From positions 496,001 to 560,000 of the forward strand of contig JABYQQ010000011.1 of NCBI GenBank assembly GCA_022605405.1: a DNA stretch of 64,000 bases, read 5' to 3'. Source of the DNA: Earliella scabrosa. Lineage: Eukaryota; Basidiomycota; Agaricomycetes; Polyporales; Polyporaceae. The position numbers and the translations under genes were made by a program. Below, one piece after another: positions 1 through 13,087 of this stretch. How positions within the stretch are numbered: position 1 is the stretch's first letter; each line of letters begins with the position of its first letter. Below the pieces are notes generated by a model. The model did no database searches, was not told the DNA's origin, and saw only the letters and a program-made list of their open reading frames with translations.

Positions 1-1190
1 CCCATTTGGCACATGTCAGCAACGATACCGACGTCTACGCAGGCGACACGCTCCCAGATCACGTCCACCACAGTATCATTCACGAAGCCATCCCATTTCC
101 TTCCCCGACACCCGTACATCGTCATTCCTCGAGTGGGATACAGATCCCCAGCTTGCATCGCTTTCCGCCGCTCTCCGTTCTCTCGGTTGGACACGAGTTC
201 GACGCGACGAGGACGCCGCGCATGTTTCAGTGGGGGGCAGATGGCGCTGACCACGTGACCGCGTCAGCGGCGCCCTCATCCTCATCCTCCTTGTTCCTTC
301 GTCCTTGCTCTCAGTTTCCTCTCTTTCCCATGGTCTCATCTCACTACCCTCTGTTGATTACCTTTGCATGGACGACATCATCTCCTTTAGGCATTCAGAT
401 CAGACAGCAGTCACCGAGCATTCACCTTCATCTCCGAGCACTTCTTTTTTGACCATGATAGCATTTCCACTTCTCGATGTCTCTTAGCATAGGTAGGACG
501 CAGAGGCGACGAGGACGTCGCCATGTTTGGAGGGGGGCACATGGAGTAGGGTGCGACGGGCGTCAGGGTAGGCGAGGCTGAGTCAGCAGCGCGTAGGATA
601 TAGCAGCGCGAGCACCGCATGTACGCTACGTCTACGTCTACGTCCACGTCTATGACGATCCCGGGCTCAGCGACTAGCCAGGGACTTCATCCCTCAGCGA
701 CTAGGGACGACTCCAACGGTGATTGTCTCTGCTATGGTGCAGTGTCCGACGGAGTCCGGCGGAATCCGCCGGACTCCTCGGCACGCCCGGCATCCCACTC
801 GCCATCACGACTGCCATGATGCCAAGTTCATCCTCCTACCCTCATGCTCGTTCTCCCTCGCGTACATATCAACATATGTATGTATGTACCGACCACTGTA
901 ATACATTGTCACTCGTAAATTGCAAATCTACTTACACCGAACGCGCTCAGCGAACTTCGCGAAGCTCCAATCCCACATCACGCCATCGCGAAACCGCACA
1001 CCGCGAAACACAATATCCCAAAACCGCAAAGGCGCAACCCTCACACCACCCCCGCGCGACCACAGAGCACTCAAGCCCAAAGTCCGCACTCAGTCATCCC
1101 GAAACCCCAAACCGCGAAACCGCCACGCGCGCAACCCGAGCTCGCGAATCCACACCTTGCGCCATCCACACAAGGTAGCACATAACCTAC
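1..1190. other. No supported gene; short hexamer run
   Basis: No gene is supported here. Open frames on both strands overlap each other and show no recognisable domain. A short imperfect run of the hexamer TACGTC lies at about 625-652. A GGAATCCGCCGGA-type motif at about 755-780 recurs at 2310-2350 and, as TCCGCCGGA, at about 34550-34575. Confidence 0.4.
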
Positions 1191-1210
1191 CACCGAGATC
1201 CCAACCACAG

Positions 1211-1937
1211 ACGATTCGGGCTTTCGTGCTTCGGTTTTTTTGCTGGCGAAACCCGAAACCAAAAGGTCGAATCGTCGAGATCCCAACCACAGACGATTCG
1301 GGCTTTCGTGCTTCCGGGTTCTCGATGGTGAAACCCGAAACCGAAACCTCGAATGGTCGAGATCCCAGCCAGGGACGATTCGGCATTCGTGCTTCCAGTA
1401 TCTGGGTAACGAATGCAGAAGGGAAAACCACGAATCCTCCAACGCGTGGCCATAGGGGATTCGGGGTTTCGTGCTCCTGGTTTCTGGGCCGCGAATCCCG
1501 AAAGCGAAACCACGCATCCTCAAGAGCACGGCCGCAGATGATTCGTCGTTGAATACAGAACTTAGAAGGGAAAACCACGAATCCTCCTGGCTCCAACGCG
1601 TGGCCATAGGGGATTCGGGGTTTCGTGCATCTGGTTTCCAGGCCGCAAATCCCAAAAGCGAAACCGCGCATCCTCAAGAGCACGGCCGCAGACGATTCGT
1701 CGTTTCGCCCTTCTGGTATCTGGATCGCAAATCCTGTAACCAAAACCTGGAATCTTCCGTGGCTGCACGTTGGACGATTTGTGGTATTGGTTTCGGGATT
1801 TGCACCGCGAGACCAGAAGGACGAAACCACGAATTGTCGAACGCGCGGCCACAGACCAGTCGGCATTCATGCTTCAAGACTCAAGTATCTCGGTGGTGAA
1901 TGCCGAAACCAATACCACAAATCCTGGACGGTGGACC
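1211..1937. repeat. 81-bp minisatellite, about nine units
   Basis: About nine imperfect tandem copies of an 81-82 bp unit begin with a GATTCGGG(C/G)TTTCGTGCTTC-like box near 1213, 1293, 1375, 1457, 1538, 1611, 1692, 1774 and 1855. The fifth unit is shortened. Each unit also carries AAACC(C)GAAACC-type stretches, the reverse complement of the GGTTTCGGG boxes, so it has internal dyad symmetry. More decayed related sequence continues to about 2215. Because 81 is a multiple of three and the unit has few stops, long open frames arise on both strands; I regard these as artefacts of the repeat. Confidence 0.85.
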
Positions 1938-2215
1938 CAGGGGAGGTGTCTGCTTTCGCGGTTGGGGAAGGTAGGGGACTTACTCTTTCTCCAGGTTCAA
2001 CGATGCGTCACCGTGCCACACTGATTTCAGCACGTCGGGATTCGGGATTCAGGCTTCGTGCCTTCCGGTTTCGAACACGAGAGTTAAACCTAGAAACCCA
2101 GAAGGCTTGCAGCGTGACTAACCCGGGCTCCTGGTTTCGGGTTTCCGCTATGCGCCCACCAAACCAGAAACCCACTGGCATTCAGCATCGTGGTATGGGT
2201 TTCAGCCTCTAACGC

Positions 2216-5200
2216 AGGTACCACCGTACCACAGACTTACCCAGAACTTAGCACAGTCCGGCCTCTCTCCGCCCCCTCATAAATGCCATCACGCCAAGTG
2301 ATCATCCGCAGGAATCCGCCGGAATCCGACGGATTCCGCCGGATTCCGCCGGAAACTGCACCATTCCTTAGGTGTTCTCCTCCAACGGGTCAAGGGACAT
2401 CCCCCACCGCATCGCCGCTCATTACCACTTCCGCACCTCCTCGCCTCTCAGCCGGTTCACATTGTGCAGAGGATCCGCCTCTAGCGCGTTCAGAACGATT
2501 GGACGGTGGCCTCTCGGAAAACTGTTCCCATTCTTCGATGTCCGCCCGGCTTCATGGTCGCTCATCTTCGACACCGAGCCGGGAGCGCGTGGACCACCAC
2601 GCACTGAAAGGGAGACTGGAGTGGTTCTGAGATGCTCGTTCACGCTGTAAGAGTTGATCCGTTGGCAGACGCTGCCGCGCTGCTGGACTGTCTATCCATG
2701 TTTCGCGCTTCTCTTCATGTACGATCCTAACATCAATTCGATCTTCAGATTTTCCCCTTTCACGACGAATGTGTTGCTGTCGTTTGTCACGTCCTGCGTA
2801 TGGTCCACCTCATTTATCATCCACACCCATATTAATCACACTACCCCTCCGGCATCCCGAGCTGCTGTTTTGAAAATGGTGAAGCGGTGGTCCATGGCCT
2901 TGCCGGCCGCTCCAGCACCTCCGGAGCACCTGTCCTCGGTCATGTCATCGCTTCAGCGGGAGGGTAAGCACGATGCAGGTGGGATATTGACCTGGAGCGC
3001 GAGTTGCTTAAGTTCGGCGCTGCTCATTGCGTCCGGCGCAGCGGCTGCTGAGCTTCAAGCTGCGGTCATGTGGTTCGTCCAAGGGTATGGACTACAGAAG
3101 TCGACAAGTCGTGCGACTCGGACAGCCTGAGTCCTGGGACGCATGCTTCAACTCTCGCGTCAGCAACCCAGATGCGAGAGTCACCCGTGCTGTCCCTCTC
3201 TGAAGCAACGCACTTCGAGGAACCCTTGAACACGTCCTGGACCGGGCGGCGGATAGTGCGAACGAGGTGTGACGGCTGAGCACAATACGCACACCCGTCT
3301 CGAGTTCTGAGCTTCTTGAGAAAGCTCGCAACTTCGTCTACGGTGTCGGTCTTTGGATGCGACATCATGGGACAATCCGAGTCGGACATAGCCGACTGGT
3401 TGGGTCACTGGTATGACCTTTGGGATGTGTGTCGAAGATCCATGCTCGAAAGAGAGGAGCTCAGCGATTCCGTCCCACGTCTGAATGAGGGAGCTCGGAG
3501 TGATCCAGGCAAAGATGGGAGCAGCACAAGGGCGCGTCGGTGAGAGTGACAGTCGAGTCTCTTCATGGCCCTCGCTGGTCTTGAGGATGCCAGTCATAGA
3601 CTCGTAGTAGATGCAAAAGGATGGTACCGTTGCAGCCACACACGCAATAAATCATGCGCACCCTGAAAGTGCTCTCCTCGCGGCTGTAGGGACGAGAACG
3701 TTGACGGATTACTGTGTGTATTACACGGTGTCGTCCCAATCGAAGTGGTTGATGGACCAGTCGTTCCAAGTTCGGAGGACATGATCGCTGAAAATCGCTC
3801 AAGAGCCGAGTCTTCTGTACACGCCACGTATACAGATTAGAGTGCTTACTTCGTTGCGTCTGAGTCGCTCAAGAGGTATTGACGAACTGTTGACGAGACA
3901 TTCCCTTGAACGAAGCTCTTCGACGGTTTGGAGCCACTGTGAGACGCGTTACGTCACGCGTTTGTGATGGGTGACTGAGTCACGGTTCCGTAGTAGAGCG
4001 CCCCTCCTCGACTCACAACACCACTATGAAAACGGCGTTTCAATGGCCCAAGACGTCTCTGATGATACAAAGCGGCCCTCCACAACAAATGACCGGAAGT
4101 CTGCGGTGCTCGGGTCTTTTAGGACGCCCTTCCGACTTAACCCTTCCCTATCTGCTGGACGCTTCCCTCGCTTCTCGCTCAGGCTCTCTCTGCATGCTCT
4201 GTCGCTCTTTCGATGCCGGGCCTCAATGTGGCCCCTTTACCACCCTCCCCTCAGCCTCATTTGCTCAAGATGTAGATCTAGTGTCGATGGGCTCCCACTG
4301 CAGGAGAGTGGAACCTTCGAGCACGCCGGGTATGTACTACGCTCGGTCAGTGCGTCTCGTGAAGCAGGTCGTCTCACGCAGCTCCGCAGATGTACTTCTA
4401 TAATGCTAAGACTTGGTGCACCAGCCCGATCTTAGTCGAAGGGTTCAACATGGCCGAGGTGAGTATTCTGCGGCTATCATTCCTTTTCTCCATTGTTTCC
4501 TTTCTCCTCCTCGTATTCACCCGGACCTCGTACTTCATTCGTTTAGTCCCCGTCGGCCGTATGCGCAAGTGCCAAACTGCGGATTCCTGACCCTCCAGCT
4601 ATACCACACTGCACTACCTCCCACTTCAGGTCCCGAAGGACCGTGTGCAAGTACCTGTTAGGACATGCAGCCTCATACGCATGGTGAGCCCTCAGCTCCA
4701 ACGGCGATTTTTCCTCCCTGATCTTGACCTGGTTCTTGCTGCTCCTCTCATCCTCTTCTGCCACTCGCGCGAGCGGTGTGCAATTGTTTGAGGCCGGAGA
4801 TGTCTTCCGACCAAGAGACGTAGCCGTTAGTCGTTCTGGTTGAGTCTCCACCATTCGTTTGACCTGCGCAGTCAGCGAGCCCCTCCGGCCAGAAGCGGCT
4901 GGCGCCATCCCTATCATGGCCACGCGCGTTACGGCGGGGTCGGTTGGCCCCCAGGCACTGCAACGTACATGTCAGTAGATATAATTGATGTGGAGCAGTC
5001 CTCTGTTTCTGAACAGCGCAGCATGGACGAGGCTGAGGCCCACAAGTGACATATCCTCATACGCCCTAATATGTCTCACTCATGAAGTCGTCTGCGCTTT
5101 CAAGTGGCAGCCTGACTTATTCTCACTGCCTCTGGTCGTCCCACACCACGATGGGGTCAACATCGGCGGAGTATGCCCGGAGACTCCAGCTACCACTGAC

Positions 5201-5690
5201 GCGATAGTCCCCTCAATCACCAAGCGCACCGGTCATTGTCCGGACATGTCTTTGCTCATGCTCATTCGTCGGACCTCCGCAGTGATAAACTTCGAGCTCA
5301 AGGTGCTAGACAGCGCTCCGTCTTGCCACGCGTGTGGAGTCGCGGTTCTTCAAATTACGGAATACTGTCGAGTTGCCCCGCCAACTGGAGGTGAGAGCGC
5401 GGTAAGTCCCTTATGGTTGTTCTACGGCTTGGCGCTGTCGGTGACATGATAGCTCTCTTTCATTAAGTCTGGCGCATAGTCGAAGTCGTATGCACATCCC
5501 CATTGCACTACTACTTCCGTATTTCGAGCTGTTGGTCTTGAAGTGGTTCGACAGCTCCCGTGGCCTCAAGGCCGTCTCCGGCTCGTTCGCGGAATTGGAT
5601 ATTATATCCTAGTACTTCCAGGATCACGCTTCGTGCGCTCTGTTCGAAACATACTGTTCTATATCATATATTCTACGGTTTCTTTCTCAC
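2216..5690. other. No supported gene
   Basis: No gene can be supported. A cluster of GGATTCCGCCGGA repeats lies at 2310-2350. A TGACTGAGTCACGG-type box follows GTCACGCG near 3950, and a similar arrangement occurs near 10770. Open frames are short and overlapping. Confidence 0.35.
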
Positions 5691-5699
5691 CATACACGG

Positions 5700-6085
5700 C
5701 CCATCCCCTGACTTCAGACAGTCCAGAAGCACCCAAATGACGTTTGGGCGCCACCCTCACGCCCTCCGAGCGATCCGAACCCGGAGGTTTCAACGTGGTC
5801 GCAATCACAACATAATCAGCTTCATAGACGACGATGAAGCCCATCGTGACGGTCTGCACTTGTGGCCGTGGCATAAGACATGGACGTGACTGCTCAACAT
5901 TATACCTCTTTTCCCTCTGGTCCAACCTGCAGCGGAGGAAGACCGTTCCGACATGGACTTGTCCATGCTCTGGGCACGTCGAACATGATGCACGCGTAAA
6001 GGCCGAAACCCTATCGAGTTGCGCACAACACCCATACGGTCCATGGCTTCCCTTTCGTACTTCTCAGCCGAACTCATAACCATAA
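5700..6085 (-). pseudogene. Unknown gene X, copy 1 (decayed)
   Basis: Read on the minus strand, this segment aligns by eye at the DNA level with the plus strand of 23640-23960, and more loosely with the minus strand of 12080-12310. The shared blocks include a TCGATAGG start, a GGGCTTC(A/G)T stretch and an ATTGCGA(C/T)CACGA stretch. Protein-like traces agree between copies: RYN(V/I)E..., PRPQV then MGF here, against RFNIVEYD and PQV then LGF in copy 3. The matching residues fall in different frames along this copy, so it looks broken. It lies head-to-head with F-box copy 1, about 0.8 kb away. I recognise no family. Homology among copies is seen; the pseudogene call is inference. Confidence 0.45.
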
Positions 6086-6846
6086 AGCGTGTTCTCCTGC
6101 CCCGCTACCTAGAGTCTGCAATCTTTCATGTCCGTGTTCCCCATTTCGCAACGATCGGGGACTTTCACATATCCTATTCCATGTATCTGTCTGACAACAA
6201 GATAATGCTCGTCGCTGCCCCATGTATCTGTCTGACAACTATAGAACGCTCGTCGCCGCTCCGGAGAATCTTGATACGAGGACATACAGCGGCTTCCAGA
6301 CAGCAAGGTTTGGGTGGAAAGCGCTCCTCGTGCGTTGCGAGGATGTCCTCACATAAAAATTATCTCACACTGTGTCATACTATGACTGTTGCAGCTGTGT
6401 TTCTAGAACTCAGGGTGAACAGGCTCCTGACCGCAGAAGTTCGGGAGTGGATGAGCACCGTGAGTCCACACATGCCATGTTCCAGTTTTACAGACCCTGC
6501 TGATCGAGGATGGCGACACAATACAAGCAACTGGGTGTATTTGATGGCAAGGGTGATATGTGATTTGTTCGTTCACCCAACCTCGTCTGCTATTTTGCGC
6601 TACGTGCCCAGCTCGATGACGCCGTCCAGTCATGTGTTATGGACCGCTAAGCGGCGCACCGCCTATGCGCCATTCTCGGGCTTCTGGGGGAAATGTCCAT
6701 AGGAGCGCAAGCACTGCGGACCAGCATATTACGTCCAGTCAACATTTATTAGTACCACTAGGCACACAGGTGCGCCCACACACATCCTGCTCTCCGTCTC
6801 TTCACTCTACGCTTTCATCTCTCCTGTTTGCAATCCAGCGGCCAAC

Positions 6847-8188
6847 ATGAACAACAGCCTCTTTCCCATCGAAGTTTGCGAATATATCATCGACTCCTGT
6901 CGCGCCGGGCTGCGTGGAGGCTCGAATGTATCCTATGCCACCTGGTGCCAGACCGCCCTCGTCTGCTCGGCCTGGCTGCCTCGCAGCCGATTCAATCTCT
7001 TCTATGAAGTCGAACTCACCGCAGACTCTCACGTCGGCCTCCTTCTCAGGACGCTCCAGGAGACACCGCACTTCGCCGACATGGTAGTAAGATTGGCTGT
7101 CTACCACGGTGCCAAAAATCCGACATATGTCCCATTTTCCCGGCTGTCGCGTCCGCAACTACTGAAGAAATGTGTAGTACTAGACCTCAGTGAAGTCTAT
7201 TGGGACCTTTATCCGCCTCGATACTCCGACACATGCTTGTATGGATGGTCCGGGATGGTAGTTCTCCGCCTGAAGATTCAATCGAGGGTTCTCAAAGGCT
7301 GCTTGCGCTTCATCTGGTCGTTGCGCCAACTGCAGTCTCTGTCCCTTTTGTGGAACTATCTGGATAGTAGCGCCGAATCAACTCACTCACGTACGGCACC
7401 AGGCCCCAAAGGTGGCAGATGTAAGAACTTGCGATCTCTCAAGCTTGAGGTATGATATATCTTATGCTAGATTCGTTGCATATAGGCACTGACAGACTGC
7501 TCTAATAGGCACCGGAATGCAGTCTGGTTTCCTGGCCGGTATCCGCATTCGGCGGTTCTGTGAAGAGCTTGGACCTCGATGTTAACCGCGGAGTGTCAGG
7601 TGAACATCCCTCTGCCATAGTACTCACCACTCCACCTCTGATCAATACCAAGTGAGCACTTTGCAGTGCATCGAATCCTTCAGCACACTCGCACATCTAA
7701 AGGTTGCGTGCAAGTTGGACGATCCATTATCCGACCCTGACTCCAACACCGCCATATCTCCGTTTGGCGCGCGCAAGGGTACACTGCGATCCATCTTGGC
7801 GAGCGTTCGCTCGGGTTCGGCCCTGCTGTCCATCACGGTTATGGTGTGGCCCTCCGACAACGATTCTCATGGGGTCGACCGCGCCGGTCTTGTGGACCTC
7901 CTCGTTGGGGGCGAGATGCAGGGCATCCTCGGTCAGTTCCCGGAGCTGCGCCAGCTCCACTTTACCCTCGTTGATAACGACAGCAAGTACGACGCTGGGT
8001 GGTGGAGTTCGGAGATGATCCGGCGGCTCCCTGACAGCTGTCGTGCCGCTGTCTCTGTTGACGTGATTCTTTGGCCGCGTGGTGCGTCATGTGGCTCTGT
8101 CCGATCTGTGGCGATGATTGCTTATTTATGCCACGCTATTCTTAGAGCAACACCTGTGGCGTACGCAGGAGGAGATCGAGGCAACTAG
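6847..8188 (+). CDS. F-box-like protein, copy 1 (C-terminus altered)
   Basis: Three exons are proposed: 6847-7449, 7509-7599 and 7653-8188, giving 409 residues. The N-terminus carries an F-box-like segment (about residues 3-60) with FPIEVCEYIIDSC and ALVCSAWLPRSRFN, the arrangement found in fungal F-box/LRR-like proteins. Such proteins usually act as substrate adaptors of SCF ubiquitin ligases; that role is family knowledge. The middle has leucine-rich stretches (for example LRQLQSLSLLWNYL). Splice phases match the other copies, and intron 2 ends in CAAG. Relative to copies 3 and 4 there is a small insertion, apparently 4 bases, near 8125-8145. After it the frame ends early, while another frame still resembles the lost tail (LWRTQEEIEA). 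The gene may be a recent C-terminal truncation or may be decaying. Confidence 0.68.
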
Positions 8189-8749
8189 ACGGGAAAGCCG
8201 AGAATAAAGCAGCCAAGCGAGCACTGTGTGAAGAGGAGATGATGGAGACTCCACAAGATAGAGATACCGTCGAGGCACCGAGAACGGGGCTACCAAGCAA
8301 CTCATTCAACTGGGAAGCGGAAGAAGCAGCCGTGTAGGAAGAGCGGTCGAGACAGGAAGACCGTACGACTCGGAAGGCCACATAGCGGTCGATCCTGCTT
8401 CCCCTTGCAAGCATCCCTCGGCACAGCGTCGACTTGACCCTCCGCCTCAGAGCTCAGGGCTTCAAGCACCAGCTTGCACAGCGGCCCAGCCAATCGCGAA
8501 GTTACACGATAGACTGGAGGTGACGCAGCTGTAGATCACGGGGATGGGCGAGGCAAACGAGACGGGCAGTGAGAAAGGGGGCGCACTGCAACATATGCTT
8601 CACATCGACACCCGTCGGTCGAGACTTGTGGGAGGGGCCGTATAGGACGGTCCTGGGGTCGCGATGATAACGGCGCCGAGGTGGACGAGCCGCGGACCAC
8701 GCACGGCCACTGTTGTGCTAGAGTACGCTCGTCCCAGTCACTGCATATG
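8189..8749. other. Relic of the F-box C-terminal tail, then no gene
   Basis: The first part, to about 8260, keeps out-of-frame similarity to the charged C-terminal tail of F-box copies 3 and 4 (GAGGAGATCGAGGCAAC block at about 8169). No other coding sequence is supported. Confidence 0.45.
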
Positions 8750-9450
8750 GACGACAGATTCAATCAAGAGTACGTGCGGATGAGCGAGCCCCGCTTTCCC
8801 CATCTCAACTCCACCTCCGCAGGAACACCCTCTCTCTCATTCCTGGCGTCCGAGCACGCACGCGTACAAGAGCCCGCCGCTCCACCTCGCCGTCTCTGCA
8901 TCCCGCATACACCGCATCAACGCAAACCAGATCATCTCCAAGCACTGGTCAACACGATGCATTGACCGCATTCCTCCGCTGATACAGGCGGGAGGCCCCC
9001 GTTACCCACTGCACCATCGCGCGGCTCGTCGTGTCACAACCATACAGAAGGACAGAAGATAGCGACATCGCGGAGGAGGCCTAGGGAACGTGCAGGAGAC
9101 AGACACTTAGGGCACGCAGACAGGCATCAATATACGTTATATATGCGGAATGTGGGAGTACAACAGCGACATGCGGATGCGTTGAATTGAACCAGTGCTC
9201 ATACTGACGGAACCTGATCAGTGTCTACGCTCGTCACCTCTACACCGTCGATGGCTCGAGAATGAGATGGTGGGGGACGAGGTCGAGAGCAGCCGAGGCG
9301 GCCTCCTCAGCCACACTCGTTCAAGTCCACTTGCCCTTTCGCAATCGGCGTGTTGCAGGGTGAACCACGCACCCCGCACTTGCGCCTGTACACCGCAACT
9401 CGGGTAAGTACAGTCTGCCAATTGGACCGCGCCCACTAGCACCAGCCGCA
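8750..9450 (-). other. Downstream module block, copy 1 (includes the end of Y)
   Basis: This block resembles sequence downstream of F-box copies 3 and 4. Positions 8780-8950 on the plus strand match the minus strand of about 20290-20470 and 32110-32290 (a CTCTC(T)CATTCC(T/C)GGC(G/A)TCCGAGCACGCA block). A GTTATATATGCGG motif near 9135-9150 matches the inverted CCGCATATATAAC at about 20092 and 31908. Positions 9200-9420, read on the minus strand, match the 3' part of Y in copy 4 at 31690-31900. Similarity between the blocks is visible by eye. No intact frame spans this copy. Confidence 0.5.
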
Positions 9451-12060
9451 ATGAGGATTCGAGCCGAATTCGAGCATCAAGATGTCAGGGGGCCGCGACG
9501 AGGCATACATGTCTAGATGACTTCGAAAGATCCGAGTGATCGCTGTCCAGGAACCGAGTCGGATAAGTTTGGTCTGCGTTGTCGCCCGACGTCGCTCCTC
9601 CATCGCAGGCTCCGGTCCTCCCTAACGTTTCGAGTAACCGGAGATGATGAAACGCGCGAAGGCGGATATGTGGAACGGCCACCGAAATATGCAGAGATGC
9701 CCGTCGCGGCCGGGTAACGCAGCGAGGAACGACTTGACAAAATCGACAAACTCCGACCGTTTGCCACGACAGCAGTACAGAGCCGGTGGAGAGGTCCGAG
9801 GCCATCGGTGCTTGTTCCGGCAACCAAGCATGGAAATCTTCGAGGACGGTAAACAGACACAACGGACTGGAGGAGGAATTCATGCGAGACCACCTACAGG
9901 TGTACGCCCCGGTGCCGTTGTCGGTCAACCGACGTAGCGGCTGATGTTGTTCTCCTTCTCCTTGAATCGCTCTCCTGCGCATTCTCTCGACCAGCCTTCT
10001 TCTCAGCCTGCACCCTCGTCTGTTGGTGGGTACGAGATTGGGCTCCTCGAGTTGCGCACAGCGATCGCGAGGATAGCGGTGCAACCAATAGGCGGACTGT
10101 CAGCGGCGTGTTCTCAGCTTGAGGGGTCCCGGGTGGAACGCTTGCCAACGAGCATGATGGGAATGATTGGACGAGCAGCGCCGCGAGGGAGAGGCCACGG
10201 TGCCGTGCTTTCACGGCCGACTCGGAGGTGACGGGCTGACGGAAAGAATCCCATCGCGAGCGGTGTGAGTCGCGGACGCCTCACTTGAGGATCTAGATCT
10301 GCACGGTAATTGCGTCAGTATGCATCGTTGTAGAGGGAGTTTCAAAGAATTCATCGGAACGAGCGTTCTGGCAATGAATGCTTACTCACAATCGCAAGTT
10401 CTAGGGGCTTTGAGGCGCAACTCGCAGAACAGCGTCGGATTCGACGTGTGAGTGCTGAGCCATCGCCGCTCAGTCATGCCTTCTCAGGAGGCAGTGCGCC
10501 AGCCCGCATGAAGACTGACTGAAGACGGGGTAGGGACTATCGCCTTGAGAGTAGGAACCCAACTTGAAGGACGAGACACTGAGGGAGTTGAAGGTCTAAA
10601 GTGCTAGACTGCGAGTGATGTGGTGCTGCTAGCAGTAGTCATCGCAGCAGGAGAGCGTTTACAGGTGACCAGTGAAATGATCTAGACAAGGAAAGCGTAG
10701 AGTACGTGCGCGATGGATGTGAGGAGGAAAGTTCAAACGCTGGAAGACGCTCGGGAAGCCTGGTTTGCGCGTTACGTCACGCGTATGTCATCCGTGACCT
10801 GAGTCACCCCAGTCACAGGAACGGACCACGCGCTCATCTCGCCGGAAGACCGTCTTTGCAGCTGAGACCAATGCTCTGCCATGACTTGGTGGAGTCTCTC
10901 TCATCTCTTCCCTCCTGCAGCGGGGCCCTCTCATTATCTCGAGCTGTATGTCTGTGTTAACGTTCGAACTCTTCATCACGGTTTTTCATTGCTCGGTCCT
11001 CTACCAACACCCTGCCCTGCACCAGTACTATTCTGACAGCCTCTTCTATCTTTTCCTGCTTGTCGGAGATGTAGTCAACGTCCTCTCGTACGCTAGCCAA
11101 CGCACGATCGCTGTCGGAGATCTCCAGGCGAAGGATCACAGAGTTTCTCTGACCTGTACGTTCCATGATGACATTTCCAGGTCTGCATGCCCAGCTCATC
11201 TAGTGCAAGTTCTCCCAGCCGCTACAGCTCAGGCTTGAACCAATCTGAGAGCTTGCCCCCCACTGACAGTGAGTGCCTACTCCGTTCCTCTTCTAGGGTC
11301 AATGCGATGCCTTCATCTCCGCACGTCCAATGTGCTCATCAAGCATCAATTCCGCAGAAGAGATCGCTTTAGTAGCTGCATGTCGACCTCCAGGCTATGC
11401 GGATCCTCGCGGTGCCGCATGTATTGGGACTCCGTACGTCCACCAACCACTCCTTCCCGTCTGTTTCCTGTACCGTCTACGTTACAAGCATGCCAGTGAT
11501 CACCGCCCCTGCTATGCGGAACCACTAGACAAGAGTCGCCTACGGTCCGTACCTTGATCGTATGACAATCATCACGCCCGCAGGCCGGACCTCCTCGCCT
11601 AGAGATGGAATCAAGATACCTGGCCGCCCCCAGCACTCGATGAACGTTTGTGTGGTAAAGTATCGTGGAGGATGCGGTCTCAGGCTATGTCAGGATGATG
11701 AAACCTGTGAAGCGTACTGCGACGAGGTACGTTCCTCCATTTTCAGAGGTTGCCCCGTCTTGAGAAGTGCCCCAGATCTCCGCTGCACATCCTATGCGTC
11801 GCGAACGGCGATCACCCCCGCACTCCATGAATCAATCCAGGCAGGCTGATTGTACTCGTTCGTTATGTCGTACTCGTCAGCAAGCGGCGTCGCTGCGCAG
11901 TCCGGCCCGTCCTTCCCCCTCCTTTCGTCAATCCTACTAAGCCCAGCGATATTTTTCCCATATTCGTGAGCCATCACGCGTCCTACATCCTCATACGAAA
12001 TTCGGCCGGAATCTACTAGATTCTTCCCACCAAGATCGCCATGCGTGATTCCGGCCTGCG
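9451..12060. other. No supported gene
   Basis: I found no frame supported by a domain or by conservation. A GTCACGCG...TGAGTCACC box near 10772-10808 resembles the one near 3950, hinting that the duplicated modules extend further upstream in a diverged form. Confidence 0.3.
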
Positions 12061-12079
12061 CACGCGACAGGGTTCATTC

Positions 12080-12310
12080 CCCGAGCTCGATTCCCGATGG
12101 CTCAAGCTCGTCATGGGTCACATCTGAACTTGCGCTTATGCTCGTCCTCATGGTGTCGATGTTGACACGGCGCGCACATCGTCGGACCTGAGATCTGGTC
12201 TGCGGAGGAAGAACATCCCCACTTGGACTCCCACATACTATAGGCGCGTCGGACCATCGTGCACGAGGCAGCGCAGAAACCTTATCGAGATGCGCACGAT
12301 GCGCATCCAT
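12080..12310 (-). pseudogene. Unknown gene X, copy 2 (decayed)
   Basis: On the minus strand this segment resembles the other X copies. The clearest shared piece is a TCTCGATAAGG(T)TT block near 12280-12290, followed by a GTGGGAGTCCAAGT...CTTCCTCCGCAGA block matching the AGTCTGGAGGGTCTTCCACCGCAG block of copy 3. Reading frames are interrupted. It lies about 0.8 kb upstream of F-box copy 2 in head-to-head orientation, the same arrangement as copies 1 and 3. The family is unknown and the alignment is weaker than that between copies 1 and 3. Confidence 0.35.
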
Positions 12311-13087
12311 GCCCTGTCGTGCTCCTCGGCTGAACTCCTACCATCACATGCATTCGCCCGATACTTCGTGTCCGTGGGCGGGGGTTCGCAGTCCCTGACC
12401 TGCGAGTTGCATGTATGTCTGTACTACCCGTCCTGTCGCAAGCGTCCTGGATTCTCTACATATCTGAATAGACGTGTATGTTTGTCTGATATCTACTTTG
12501 TTCATAGTTCTCCTTCGGCACCCCAACAAGGATGTTTTCCTTCTTCGATGTTGGTGTGGGTTATGATGCTCGGGTGGATGAAGCTCAGTGCTGTTGCCTC
12601 AAGGAGATCTTCTTGTGAGAGCTATCTCACAGTTTACAGTTTGACTCCTGCAGGTACGCTCTTCGGACACAAATAACCAGACTCCAGGCCGAAGAACTTC
12701 AAGCGGACAGACCACGATGCACTGGTGCCGAGATAATGGGCACCAAGTCGACCGTCAAGTGGGCTCTTGCTATTGAGGATCGCATCATCTCACCGAGAAT
12801 GCTAGTGCATCCTGCAAGCGACTCGATGGCTTCCGGCTGAGTGTGGCCTCGCAGACTGAGACGGCGACAAGGTATAGATTGTGGCAAGATCTTGAGGTGC
12901 CCCTGATGCATCCCGCTAGTTACGTCCACTCTTTAGGCTTCTGCCAGGAAAGGTTCACAGGAGCGCGAACACCGCGTTCTAGGGTCTGTCGTCCAGCGTT
13001 ACTCTAACAAGCGCGTTGTACGATGTCGAACTCTTCGTCTCTCCCCTCCACTCTCTTCGCTCTTGTCTCATACTTCCACGCCCCGTT

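Noticed and set aside
1071..2212. Open frames of 194-258 codons on both strands
   Set aside because: They lie in the 81-bp minisatellite, overlap in several frames and follow from the repeat length being divisible by three.
12080..12100. tRNA-like CTCGATTCCCG T-arm
   Set aside because: No acceptor stem or anticodon arm could be folded around it.
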